From Maniola hyperantus (Eukaryota > Arthropoda > Insecta > Lepidoptera > Nymphalidae): DNA of 64,000 nt. The position numbers and the translations under genes were made by a program. Position 1 is the stretch's first letter. Each line of letters opens with the position of its first letter. The notes under the pieces are model-generated. The model was not told the DNA's origin. It did not search any database and worked only from the letters and a program-made list of their open reading frames with translations. The DNA lies in contig NC_048538.1 of assembly GCF_902806685.2 (NCBI RefSeq), positions 7,502,001 to 7,566,000 on the forward strand, written 5' to 3'. Below are positions 10,595 to 21,660 of the stretch, piece by piece.

Positions 10595-10783
10595 TCAACG
10601 GAATTTTTGTTTCAAATTTTGAATCCGTATATTTTTTCTGACTGGGGAGAGTGGCTTCGGAATTTGAGTTCTAGTCTTTTGGAATGAAATGTTGCAATTC
10701 TTCAAAATATTATAGTCAAGTTGGGTAACTTTAGTTCTGTGAAAGTACAGTGCGACAAGGCTCTCTTGTCTTTTGAATGACAT
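10595..10783 (-). CDS. possible small basic protein or upstream exon, 62 aa, unrecognised
   Basis: An ATG-to-stop ORF of 62 residues with 10 Lys and 7 Arg, including a KTRTQIPKPLSPVRK stretch. It lies 265 bp upstream of the ncd coding exon on the same strand. It could be chance, a short gene, or part of the ncd leader. No domain was recognised and there is no supporting splice evidence. Confidence 0.15.
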   Translation of the reverse strand: MSFKRQESLVALYFHRTKVTQLDYNILKNCNISFQKTRTQIPKPLSPVRKNIRIQNLKQKFR

Positions 10784-10787
10784 TAAA

Positions 10788-10797
10788 AGGGGGCGCT
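10788..10797 (+). promoter_or_regulatory. CTCF-like core motif
   Basis: AGGGGGCGCT is identical to the ten-base centre of the classical CTCF consensus. It lies in the divergent ncd/bin3 spacer, a plausible place for an insulator or promoter-bound factor. Sequence match only. Confidence 0.3.
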
Positions 10798-12537
10798 GTT
10801 GGCTTCAGAGTCGTAGCAAAGAATTTTTATGTACTACTTCGTAGATGTAATAAGGATTATTACCTCCTATGTCGATGAGTCGTAGACCGAAGTCTACGCG
10901 TAGGAATATTCAAACAAGAACAAAGGGGACACTTGACGGCAACGCTATAATAAGTCTATGCGGCAACGTCAGTTCCGATTTTCACCACGCGCCAAGATAG
11001 CCTTGTCGAACTGTATAGTAGAAACGGGTAAAGAGGTTCTATAGCTGTAAGATGCAGACCACAGATATATACCTACATATAGGCAACTGGCCCCCTCAGT
11101 CCCTCTCGCTCAAGCAGAAGTAGTTACTTACTTGTGAAATGTTATTCCGTGTATTTTACCATTGCACAATGACTTCAAAAACAAAAATAAACAAAACAAT
11201 CCAGTTATTTCTTTAAAATACTTGAGTCAACATAACCTTACTCCACGTTGTTTGTCAAGATTTCACGTACATACAAAATACATCTTGACAAACAAAAAAA
11301 GTGGCCACGGTGATAAGGACAAAACATAATCATTTTGTCACGTTCTAATAAGAGCTTAAATGCCTTTAGCTATCGCGCTCTAACAGTAAGAATTACAATA
11401 GAGCTACTTCTACAGGTATTTATTCTGAGGAGACATATTTATGCTGTATCCATGTATCTAACAGGATATGTCGTTATGTTATGTCGTAGATAGAGTAATA
11501 AAGGTAGATACAGGAACGTTTGCTTTCCCATTCACACTAAAAAGAGAGCACAGATAAAGTTACTAATGTGATAAACAGAGACGCAGCTAACCTATTTTTT
11601 GTCCCTTATCGTGTAACTGGTTTTTTCAAGAATACATACAACTTACATACAAGGCATGCAACTTTAGTTGCGAAACAAACTGAGAATTCGTGGCGTAATT
11701 GTATTTCTCATGAGTTACTTACTTGTTTTCACATAAAAAACGTTTAATAGAAATATTGTTGATCGGTTAATACAAATATTGTCTACTAAACAATGGTAAT
11801 ATTGTCTTGTTATTCATCGTTACGTCGTGCTATCGCTATCTCATACGCGGTTACACAGTACTTAAATCTACATATTATTCTATCTACGTGTTATGTATAT
11901 GGAATGGGCTCTAGTATTTAAAAAAAACCCAGTGAATTTCAGATTTTTTTAATGCCTAAAGAGCCTTGTCTTGGAGTAAATGTATTCTGTGGCCTTTGTC
12001 ACACTGATGATCTTTTATCGTGCTGATGATTGTAATTATATCGTATATGTTATTGGTCTGTGATTGTAATGTGATTGTAATGAGATGTTGCCCGTGAAGA
12101 GATAACTGTAGTTTTAACCGACTTTGATGATTATATTGATAAAACTGCATCTAAGTTTTAAATTATGGAGTGTAGAGCTACACACCATTTAAATAAACAA
12201 AGAATTTCGTGTCTTTTACCCTTGAATTTTAAGTAATTTTATTTTTGGCAACACTAAAAAAAAGTTAAATTGCCATTTTTGTTTCTATGTGTGTGGTGTG
12301 GTGAATAATAATTATTGAAATCATATTGTGGATAAATAGTGATTAATTGAAGAAGAATTATCATCAAGGAATCTTCGTACAGACCAGATTTGTGATGTAT
12401 AAGTACTTTATACCAATTTCTTTCGACTATAAATACCATCGCTAGACCTGTTTATCACCATTGACGGATGTCCTTGTACATTTTGCAAGAAGAAGAGTGG
12501 CGGTAAATTTGATTTCCAGTTAGGATTTCGATATAAT

Positions 12538-12561
12538 ATGTGAATATTTTTTATGAAATAA
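12538..12561 (+). promoter_or_regulatory. two minimal upstream ORFs before the bin3 start
   Basis: ATG-TGA (12538-12543) and ATG-AAA-TAA (12553-12561) lie 32 and 17 nt before the bin3 ATG at 12570. If they are in the mature 5' UTR, these start-stop elements could lower translation of the main frame. Transcript evidence is missing. Confidence 0.35.
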
Positions 12562-12569
12562 GCTAAATA

Positions 12570-15500
12570 ATGGGTAGCTCAGAAGAAAATATACTTACTA
12601 GTGGTAGTATAAATGAAAATGAGAACGTCGAAAACGACGCTGGTGATAATTCGGAAAATGATGTTGCGGACACTACAGACCCATCTTTGAATACGAGTGT
12701 GGCATCTAATCCATCCGGAAACGAAGGCAACACCTCAAAAGAAGGCGAAATTTCTGGAGCAGGTACCTCAAAGAAAACAAAGAAAAAATTTAGGCATGGG
12801 AAGAAGGATAACCTGGAGAGGAGCGCCGTGCGAAGGCTTCACCATACCGGCACAAAATTCAAACAAAATAAGAAACGAGCACAAAGTATTCCTTCCTTAT
12901 CTAAATACTTTCTTCCAACCAAAAGGCCACGCAAGGAAACTTTTATCCCACCTACGAAATTCCTTCTGGGTGGAAACATTTCTGATCCTCTAAACCTAAA
13001 TAGCTTACAAGATGAAAACGTTAACAGAGCTATGAATGCAGTGACTCCTGAGTCTTCACCTCTGCCCACTCCCCCGAGGCACAAGGCTAAGATAGATGTT
13101 ATAATCCCACCTAACATAAGAGATCCGCTCAATCTCATGGAGCCTTTGGATAATGATGAATATGAGAAAAGACTTGAAATGCAACAGCGCAAGCCAAGAA
13201 AAAAGCCAAGAATAAGACGTCGCACAACCGAGACAAATGCAAACACAAATCCAAGTGAACCCACAGTTGAGGTTAAGCCTGAAAAAGAGGAGGGGATTAA
13301 AGAGCCTCTCCCTCCAGAACCATCTACATCCAAGTCTCGGAAGAGGTCTTGCAGTGACAGTGACAACAGTTCATTGAAAGGTAAAGATGGCAAGAAGCTG
13401 AGGCGGATGGATTCCTTGGATAAAATAGTGAGTCCAGTGGTCCCCCAGCCTGGAGCATGGATGCGTGCCCGACCGCAGCCGCGGGCAGGGGCGCCGGAGC
13501 GCCCAGCCTCACCGCATCGAACTAAATTAAAGAGCACTTCTGAAGAAGATCAACAGGCACCAACATTTCATCCCAAAAACTCCAGATATCAATACGGAAA
13601 TTATGATAGGTTTGTACATTTCTTTTTCTATAAAATTATTTTTTCTGAGTTTTTTTAGTTTTAAATTTTTACTTACCTAACTTATTAATTCTTTGTTGCA
13701 ATATTTTGTAGCTGATAAGAAAATAATAATTCCATTTTATTACAGAGTACTTATAGGCTTTTAATTTTTTTAACCAAAAATATTATTAAAACAACTATGT
13801 GAAAGTATGTTTGTTTGTTGGTTTGTCCTTCAATCACATCGCAACAGAGCAACGGATCGACGTGATTTTTTGCGTGGGTATAGTTAAAGACCTGGAGAAT
13901 TACATAGGCTACTTTTTACCCCGGGAAATCAAAGAGTTCCCACAGGATTTTTATTTTTAGTAACCACCCACAGGAAGTTATTTTTTTTTAAAGTAGTTTG
14001 GATAACTGTAATGTGTCGCTACTAGATGGCATTAACAGTCGCTTCAGTACCTACTACTTTGAATATATAATATCTTGAATTTCGTCACTGGACAGTAAGC
14101 GAACCATGGTTTAGTTGGTTGATGGCGCTCCAGGCGCGATAGCCAGGGAGACGCACGTTCGCATCCTGCCGGTTCCGAAATGTTTTAGAAATTACCTTGA
14201 AGTGTAGGTAAAACACTGTCACAAAAATTATATACTATAATTACATTTGGCTAACTAGTAACTTATCAATTACAGATATTATGGCTATCGCAATTTGAAT
14301 GCCATGATGGACATAAGACTTCAAGTGTTTGAAATGCACCGGCACCTATTTCAGAACAAAGATGTGTTGGACATTGGTTGCAACGTGGGCCACATCTCCA
14401 TAGCGGTGGCTCGAACACTCGGTGCCAAATCTGTTACAGGAATCGACATTGATCCAGTACTCATTGGTATGTAGCTCTTTTTAGGCGCAATCTCCACAGC
14501 CGACAGAATCGCGGCGAGAGTCTCGCCGTGTGACAAAATTTGATACAAACTCTATAGGCCAATCTCCGCAGGGCGATACTATCGCGGCGATAGTTTGTAT
14601 CGAATTTTTTCACATGGTGAGACTATAGCCGCAATTCTCGTCCGTGGAGATGGCTCCGTAGAGTTTTACAGTAAAACAATCTTATAGTTTCGTCTAGGCC
14701 GTCTCTCTGTCAGTCTATCTGTCTGGTGTCACAGCTATTTTAAAAATAAACCATAAGAGCGATCACGCACTTATCCGATCCGAATCCTTGAAAATAGGGA
14801 TATAAAAAATATCAACGTCACATGTCATAAGCTACCATACAAATAGTTCTATGACTACTTCGGAACGAATTCTCACGGACTCGGATCGGATGAGTGCGTA
14901 ACCGCCGTAATAGCTGTAAAGTTGAAATTTAGCACAGTTATAGAAACCTGTTACTGCTTCATAGAAGCATATACAAATTATAAAAAATTAACACAAAAAA
15001 AACAATACACTAGTCAAAATGAAAAGTGAGACTTGGAAAAGAATAGTTTTTGTGTTTTGTATGTAACTTGTGAATCTTAACCATGTCAGTCATGATTCAT
15101 GAGTCATGATTCGTAACTTCATGAATGTTAATTGACTGTAATCATTACAATATAATTTTGATATATTGTCCCCAGTGATTTTTGAGTGGGTCTGGTTCAC
15201 AAAGATTCTTAATTATAATAGAAATAAAGTCATGATTAACCTAGACAAGTTACCAAACAATAATCCTAAACCAGTAAAATCTTATTAGATTTTATTTTAT
15301 CTGCAATCAGATTGTTCTTGGTACTGTGACTGTTTGCTTTTACTTATAAGCATGTATTCTTCTTTCAGGCAGGGCAAGGAAGAATCTTCGATCCTTAATT
15401 CCTGTCCCTTCAGAACAACCAAAGACAGAAGAAGACAAGAAAAATGATGGAGACGACAAGAAATCCGAATGTGATAAGTGTAAAGATGAGAAATGCGAGG

Positions 15501-18500
15501 AATGTACAATCACAGATCAAAAACATGATAAAGAAGATGATTCAAAGAAGAACTTGACTGGGAGGAAGTTACGAAAGCCGAGGAAGAATAGAAAGTCTAT
15601 ACATAAGCAAGAACATGGACAGTGTTTCTTTCCCATGTCAATGTCGCTTATGTTTGGCCCCATCGGAGATCCAAAGACTGAAGTACCAACTCCTGTTTTT
15701 CCATATAATGTCTCATTCAAACAGGTAAGCTATACAATTTACTCAAAAAAACAAATAATATTCATACGGTGGAGAGCCTTGTTCCTTCCAAAAACTAGGA
15801 AGGAAGACTTTGCTCTTTATAGTCTGTTATCGACAAATCCTTTTTTTTATTGTTACACACCGCCAGATTCAGGTTCCAGTTCCATAAGGCCTGTAAGTGC
15901 GAGCGAGAGGTCTGATAAAAATGATTTATGACTCAGTTCGCACGTTCGTAATGGCTCAACTATAGGCATAGTTCGTGACAGGTCGAAACTGCAATCGGGG
16001 CACACCCCGATGGCAGTCCCTAAGGCGCCGTACCCCGCCTCATAAGGCCGGTGGACTACCCGCATACCCGCGCTATCCCGCCCCGGGAGAGTGGGTACTC
16101 ACGGAGCGGCTAGCACCCGTGCCAGCCGCGGTTGCGGGAGAACTGTTTTATTTCTATACTCACGAGACCGCTTGTTTGTACGGGAACCGCAGCCGCCGCG
16201 GTTGCGATCATCGCCCGCAAACTTGGCGGGCGATGATCGCAAGATCGCGGAGGTTATTTACGGCTGCAAAGAATTACTTCACTTCGCCCGAAGACCAATC
16301 GCAGATCTTGCGGGTGACGTAAGGCTTGCGGGCGACCGCGTCCTGCACGATTCTACAAGTTTCCCGTCGGTGCAGGGGGCCCGCAAACAACAGCTTACTC
16401 CGCGGGAATAAATCGCGTCGTGAAAATTGCTATCTACATTTCCATGTATGATGTATTTCATGTTCGCACGAGTATTGCGGTCCCGCAACCGCGGCGGGCG
16501 CGGGTGAAAACCGCTCCGTGAGTTCCCATTCTTGGCGCTGGGGCTCAGCTAGTGTGCGTCCCCATCCCAATTACCATCTCAACCTGTCGCGTACTATATA
16601 CATTTATGCATAAGTCAAACTTTTTTTTAAGGCGCTCCCGCCCACGTTAGACTTTTTGTATCGGGCCGATAAATTTGACTGACTTTTCGTAGTACGTGTT
16701 TGACGTGTGTGCGTTTCAATAGAATAGAATAGAATCTCTGTTTCATTTTTTGCTGAAAAAATCCGTCACCGATTGTCGGATTCGAGCGGAGCGCCTACAA
16801 CTGTGGTTGTTTTTGTAAATATTTATTTAATTTTCCCAGGGAAATTACGTCCCACGCGAAGACTTCGCGGTGGGCAGCATGGAGAGCCCGCAGTTCGACC
16901 TGATCCTGTGCCTGTCCACCACCAAGTGGCTGCACCTGAATTGGGGTGACGCGGGGCTGAAGCGCGCCTTCCGCCGCATGTTCGCCGACCTGCGCCCTGG
17001 GGGCAAGCTGGTGCTGGAGGCGCAGAACTGGGCCAGCTACAAGAAGAAGAAGCGACTAACTGTAAGTATCTAAGCTAGGGTTTCCGTCGGAAGCGGTACC
17101 GCCATAGCAGTCGGAATGCTAAGTGGGTGTAGCATCACTAAAATTTGTGAAATACATAATTTTCAAAAATATAATTTTATTATATACCAACTTCAATAAC
17201 CACAAATACTAAGTTTTTCATAATAGTTTCATAGTATTACCGTCAAAATGCCTAATTTTGCCTCGCGTCCAAAGTTTGTCTAAAATGAAAAAAAGCTAAT
17301 CTTATCTTATTTAATTTATTAGTGTAGCAATAGAAACATTTGTCAGTTTTTAGAATGATTATCTGGCTACACCAAATTGGTGCCGTTAAGTTAGTAGCAT
17401 GCATAATTTTCGCCAGTCGAGTGTCAAACGAAAGTGCGGCAAAACGGTTATTATGAGTTGCTGAAAAACTTTTCAAATAACTCATTAAAATGTGTTTATT
17501 CCTAACTTGTTTTATTCTCATTCTATAAAACGTCAACAGATCTTTCATTTCTCATCATTAATGATGGAAATTCGCGTATATTTACTGAGATATATTGAAA
17601 TAGGCAAAGTTTAGCAACTTTTCTGCACAATTGAACATAACATTGCCTAGGTTAGGGTATACAACTTTGTAATTTGATTTTAACCGACTTCAAAAAAGGA
17701 GGAGGAATGTTCGTATGTACGAGTATGTTTCAGAATAAGGCAGAAATAGGTTCGAAATAGAACGCTGCACGTTGTACAATACAGATTTGTATGACTTGGT
17801 GGATTATAGTGAATTAAGCTCGAGGTTACGTTAGTAAAAAGTTAGGTACTATCTTAAGTAATGTTACTATGTTTAAAGTTTATCGTAATAGTCACCTATC
17901 TACCAAATATTTTGTTTTTCTAAGACTGATGGTTTTCTAATAAATACGAGGTACTCGCAATGACTGATTAATTGTTAAACTACGCGAGTTTAATATATAT
18001 AGTCACACCTACTTAAATAATAAATATAAATATTTTAAATATTTTATTTCATTCTTATATTACTAACGAGACAGCCCTATGCATTTTTTGTCAATGTATG
18101 GAAGTTGTATAAAATTGTGTCCAAACATTGCCCCAACGATTTTACCTACTAAAACACTTCCTAAATTTAACATTGAAAATTGGGTTGTATTCTCTAGGGA
18201 TTAGAGTTAGATCTTGTCTGTGACAGGATAAAATCAAATTATTAATATTGGAGCAAATGCATCAGGCAATGTTAGGAATATGAGCAATAACTACTTTGCC
18301 TATTTCCTAAACTACCTCAAAACTTTCATTTATATACGTAAATTGGCTAAAATTAATGAAAATTATGAAAATATTGGGCTTTGTTTATAATAAAATGTTA
18401 TATAACATGCAAATCATGCATATTTTAATATTTTTATGTTACGATAAAGTCCAAAAATATCAAAATCCGTGAAAAGTTAGGGTACGGTACATTGGACGGT

Positions 18501-19567
18501 AGTTTACTTTTATGAAAAACAAAATAGAAACAGACTTTTCACTTACAATTTTACCTAGATATTGACTAAATCGAAGCGGCAATAGTATAGTGCTTAGACT
18601 TTGAACTCCTATTTGAGGGTCCAGGGTGTGACCTCGGGTACACAACTCTTTTTGGAGTTATGTGCGTTTCAATAAATTAAATGTCACTTGCTTTAGCAAC
18701 ATCGCGAGGAAACCTGCATTCCTGAGAGTTCTCCAAAATCTTTTTGGAGGTATACCCTGCCAATCCGTACTTGGCCAGCGTGATGGACTAAACCCTTTCT
18801 TTTCTAATCCCTTTCTCATTCTGAGAGAAGATCTGTGCTCAATGGTGATGGGTTGAGATAATTCATGATGATGATTGACTATGTCCCGTTTTATCGTATT
18901 TTTAACAATTTGAAAGCATCACTCTCGAATAAATATGACATATTTTTCTGTTCATTTACTAGTACCTAAAGAGGAGCGATAATTGAATATCAATAGTATA
19001 ATATCGTATTTTTCGTTGTTACAGCCAACCATTTACGAGAATTTCAACTCGATCGAGTTATTCCCGAACAAGTTCAGAGAGTATCTCCTTTCGCCGGAGG
19101 TCGGGTTCAGCAAGTGCTGCATACTGGGAGTTCCGCAGCACGCAAGCAAGGGCTTCCGACGGCCCATACAGCTGTACGTGAAGGGCGACTTCACGCCGAG
19201 CAAGGCGCGATGGTCGGACGCATACGCGCCGTCTTCGCACCACAAGCCGGAGGCCGAGCCGCCGCGGCGGACGGTGTACGCGCCCGTGGCGCCCGCCTAC
19301 CGGCCCAGCGACGACGCGCCCTCCTGCGGGGCCGTGACCCCCTACTCGCCGAACCTGGACTGCAGCGCGGACGACTCGCCGTTCTACAACCCGCGCAGCG
19401 ACTCGTACGCGCCGTCGTACCAGCCGCCGCGGCCCACGGTGTACGCCACGCTGCCGTCGCCGCGCGGCGCGTCGCCCGCCGCGTCGCCGGCCGCGTCGCC
19501 CGCGCCGCACGCGCCGCCCGCGCCCGACCCCGTCTCAGCGCGCGGCTTCCCGCTGCTCGACGACTGA
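12570..19567 (+). CDS. bin3: 7SK snRNA methylphosphate capping enzyme, Bin3/MePCE family, five exons, 783 aa
   Basis: Exons are 12570-13609, 14276-14466, 15369-15724, 16840-17061 and 19025-19567. All borders are GT-AG and the phases agree. The enzyme uses SAM to methylate the gamma-phosphate of 7SK-type RNA in the nucleus, which stabilises the P-TEFb-inhibiting RNP. In flies Bin3 also acts in translational repression with Bicoid. Residues 1-340 are a charged, disordered leader with two DPLNL motifs (139-143, 185-189), the first inside a KFLLGGNISDPLNL block that I recall as conserved in the family. The catalytic domain starts at YQYGNYDRYYGYRN. It has SAM motif I VLDIGCNVGHIS (377-388), motif II GIDIDP (402-407), a Lys/Glu-rich insert in exon 3, GNYVPRED (530-537), and the family hallmark LSTTKWLHLNWGDAGLKR (554-571) with LRPGGKLVLE (580-589). 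The domain ends near residue 655. A 130-residue Pro/Ala/Ser/Tyr-rich tail follows. Exons 4 and 5 are much more GC-rich than exons 1-3. Confidence 0.93.
13797..13980 (+). mobile_element. Helitron-like element in bin3 intron 1, 3' end lost
   Basis: It shares the family order gtgaaagtatgtttgtttg, ttcaatcacatcgcaacaga, gcaacggatcgacgtgattt and gggaaatcaaagagttccca with the copies at 45732, 51616 and 53883. It decays before the usual ctag end. Confidence 0.65.
14018..14275. other. rest of bin3 intron 1
   Basis: ctactagatggcatt (14019-14033) is a second, weaker CTCF-like string. A tRNA-like patch at 14101-14180 (ggtttagttggttgatggcg, gttcgcatcctgc) may be a diverged SINE head. Nothing else was recognised. 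Confidence 0.25.
14483..14657. mobile_element. foldback MITE in bin3 intron 2
   Basis: The arms pair from ggcgcaatctccac at the left to gtggagatggctcc at the right, through (g/t)agtctc(g/a)cc and gatacaaact. Arms are about 70 bp with moderate divergence and meet almost at the centre (about 14565). Non-coding. Confidence 0.7.
15970..16597. mobile_element. GC-rich MITE family copy in bin3 intron 3, carrying a nested element
   Basis: The ends gacaggtcgaaactgcaatc (15977) and its inverted match ending in acctgtcgcgtacta (about 16583-16596) are those of a family seen five more times, at 46844, 48172, 52260, 57210 and 62477. Those copies are only 115-160 bp long. This one is about 630 bp because a second foldback element (16092-16529) sits inside it. 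Confidence 0.8.
16092..16529. mobile_element. nested GC-rich foldback element with a 17-bp central palindrome
   Basis: The left arm gg(g/a)tactcacggagcgg through ccgcggttgcggga (16093-16141) matches the right arm in inverse (about 16484-16528). Inside it, ttgcgatcatcgcccgc and its perfect complement (16202-16218 and 16226-16242) flank a 7-nt loop. It is absent from the other family copies, so it is a later insertion. Confidence 0.7.
17062..19024 (+). other. bin3 intron 4 (1,963 bp)
   Basis: A GT-AG intron. It holds a short ttaaccgacttcaaaaaagg repeat fragment at about 17680-17730, a family A SINE at 18588-18885, and otherwise AT-rich DNA with no exon-like ORF. Confidence 0.6.
18588..18885 (+). 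mobile_element. tRNA-derived SINE, family A
   Basis: A diverged head (tagtgcttagactttgaact, then a B-box-like gtgtgacctcgggta). The body has gttatgtgcgtttcaat, cgcgaggaaacctgcatt, ccaatccgtacttggccagc and ctgagagaagatctgtgctc, and it ends in the gatgatgat tail. It gives the expected order for joining the two SINE halves around the satellite. Confidence 0.75.
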
Positions 19568-19756
19568 ACCCATCCGCCTTTCGTTTTATGTAAATATATG
19601 TAGATCCCCTAAGATTATGTTTCAGATAGGCTGAAAATATTTTATAATATTATGTTCTTAATGTATTAAGCAAAGTGTTGTGTTTCATTTTGCTATCCTT
19701 ACTTCCCTTCAATTATTATTGCATTATTATATTATAACTTAGGTATGTACTTACAT
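19568..19756. other. bin3 3' flank
   Basis: AT-rich 3' UTR candidate. No canonical AATAAA is close to the stop, so the poly(A) site cannot be placed. Confidence 0.3.
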
Positions 19757-20232
19757 TTGGTTCCGTACCTCAAAAGGTAAAACGGAACCCTTATAGGATC
19801 ACTTTGTTGCCTGTCTGTCTGTCAAGGTAGACAAGGCTACTTCCCGTTGACCTATTAGAATCATGAAATTTGACAGGTAGGTAGGTCTTATAGTACACGT
19901 AAGGGGAAAAATCCGAAAACCGTGAATACACACAATTACATAACAAAAAAAATTAAATGTGTACATGTAGTAAAAAAGAAGTAGGTATCTATCATATGAA
20001 AGGGATTTTCCTGTACATTCTAATACAGATTTTTATTTATTTTATGCATAATATTGATTAAATTTTTATTATTAATTTTTTTTTATTGAATGGTTTACTA
20101 CCGATTTTAACATAAAACTTATCATGTAAAATGTAAAAATACGAGTTGTTATCGTTTTGACAGATTTTCGTTTCGTCAGACTAGTACGGAACCCTCGGTG
20201 CGTGAGTCTGACTCGCACTTGGCTGGTTTTTT
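19757..20232 (+). mobile_element. ggttccgta-family element
   Basis: It opens with ggttccgtacctcaaaaggt, then ctgtctgtctgtcaagg and the catgaaatttgacaggtagg block. It closes with acggaaccctcggtgcgtg and gagtctgactcgcacttgg. The same plan occurs at 42500-43500, 49042-49446, 50926-51345, 53668-53880 and 60858-61132. No transposase is visible, so the class is unknown. Confidence 0.65.
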
Positions 20233-20622
20233 CGCCTCATAATATAATAAGGCACAAGGCATACCTGCAGAGTGGAGCGGCTGTCGATGCTCCACTCTGT
20301 TGCATTGCAGGAGTGGGATGTGTCTAAGCTTTACAGCTATGCCTGTCTGTGGCATTGTGGAGCTTATTTTTGTTTCAGAAATCGAATGACCCTTGTGTGG
20401 AAAGTTACCTACCTGAAAGATTTTTGGTTGGACTATTTACGGACTGTCTCGTAACTAAGGTAAAAATTATGTATCTAATTTGCAAATGTTGGCTTCATTG
20501 TACTAAAATTAACCGTTAAGTAATATCCAAAGCAAATCACAAAAATTCCGATTAGAACTACGGACGCGATGGTAAACTACCTAATAGTTGACTATGTCTT
20601 AAACTTTCAAATACTAAACTAA
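20233..20622. other. spacer with a 10-bp perfect hairpin
   Basis: agagtggagc (20269-20278) and its complement (20289-20298) flank a 10-nt loop. Nothing else was recognised. Confidence 0.35.
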
Positions 20623-20860
20623 CCGGCTCGTTGGAAAGCCTGGAGCACCGCAGAGACATAAGCTCTCTTTGCGTGCTTATGATAACTGTAGAATCAACTC
20701 TGGCAGTGTTCCCACTTGATTACAACATGGAGGTATTCAAGGGGCGAAGCAACAAATTGCTGGAAGGCCGGCAAAGTATTGGCGGTTCCTCTGGTGCTGC
20801 AGATGTTCATGGGCAGTGGTAATCACTTAACATCAGATGACCCGCCTGCTCGTTATTTTT
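20623..20860 (+). pseudogene. LINE reverse-transcriptase 3' remnant
   Basis: A translated start SLEHRRDISSLCV resembles the C-terminal region of lepidopteran non-LTR polymerases. It is followed after a break by the typical 3' end ggcggttcctctggtgctgc and atcacttaacatcagatgac. Only fragments remain. Confidence 0.5.
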
Positions 20861-21017
20861 ATTTAAAAAATCCTTTCACGGAAATATACGAATATCTAGG
20901 AAATAAACAAACTATTCTGTTGTCTAATTGGGTCAGTAGATAGGTACTCGGTAGATAGGTGCGCGACACGCGTGAACTAATAAATTAATGCCTGTACACG
21001 GACCTTTTTTAAAAAGC

Positions 21018-21205
21018 TGTGGTAGCCTAGTGGTTAGGACATCCGCCTTCCAATCGGAGGTCGGGGGTTCGATCCCGGGCACGCACCTCTAACTTTTCGG
21101 AGTTATGTGCGATTTTAAGTAATCAAAATATCACTTGCTTTAACGGCGAAGGAAAACATCGTGAGGAAACCTGCATGCCTGAGAGTTCTCCATAATGTTC
21201 TCAAA
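21018..21205 (+). mobile_element. family A SINE, 5' half, interrupted
   Basis: A well-preserved tRNA-like head (gtggtagcctagtggttagg, B-box gggttcgatcccggg) and body (gttatgtgcgattttaagt, cgtgaggaaacctgcatgcc) run to ctccataatgttctcaaa. The sequence then changes to LINE DNA. The missing part (ggtgtgtgaagtctgccaat onward) is found at 42121-42245. Confidence 0.85.
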
Positions 21206-21660
21206 TCTGCATGTTCTTTCTATCCTATTTGCCACACTTTTCCATCCCTGGTCACCACCCTACCTTAAAGATCAGTTTAATTTTTTTAGCTCCTTCGAAC
21301 GTGATCGCGGCCTGCGTTCCTGTTTCGATTTCAAGCTTATAACGACCAAACATAATACGCATGGCTACGCGGAATCATTTACTGTAAAAGCAGCTTCGCT
21401 GTGGAATGCACTTCCGGTTGAAATAAGACGCTCCAAATCGCTGGCAATCTTTAAAAACCGTGTCAAGAAACACTCTGTCACTGTAGATTTTCTGCCATAA
21501 CTATATGTACAGTTAGCTATGTAGTATGTATTATTTATTTAATTATACTATATTGATTTTATATAGTATTTATATACATGTATATTGTAGATATTATATT
21601 ATATTTTATAGTATGTACCTATTAGAGTGTACGTGTTTATATATACCTATATATATTATA
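21206..21660 (+). pseudogene. 5'-truncated LINE: RT C-terminus plus start of 3' UTR
   Basis: An open frame to a stop at 21498-21500 encodes about 98 residues, including FSSFERDRGLRS, KHNTHGYAESFTV and AASLWNALPVEIRRS. These are characteristic of the C-terminal end of Jockey/CR1-like non-LTR polyproteins. An AT-rich 3' UTR follows and is cut at about 21660 by the satellite array. It resumes at 41958. The 5' truncation and direct insertion into a SINE are normal for LINE retrotransposition. Confidence 0.8.

Larger units (their letters stand above)
10331..12537. other. divergent intergenic region between ncd and bin3
   Basis: It should contain both promoters and the 5' UTR exon of ncd, but I cannot place a start site. 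It holds a CTCF-like core (10788-10797), a 14-bp perfect hairpin (ttgtttgtcaagat at 11248-11261 with its complement at 11282-11295), and otherwise AT-rich DNA with no recognised repeat. Confidence 0.5.

Noticed and set aside
12839..13537. 232-residue ORF on the minus strand
   Set aside because: It is the antisense shadow of bin3 exon 1, whose plus-strand frame has conserved motifs and correct splice joints.
16091..16411. ORFs of 106-115 residues in bin3 intron 3
   Set aside because: They lie in GC-rich foldback elements and are crossed by the intron.
19058..19593. 150- and 159-residue ORFs in other frames of bin3 exon 5
   Set aside because: GC-rich DNA rarely has stops. These Arg/Ala-rich frames have no domain and conflict with the conserved capping-enzyme frame.
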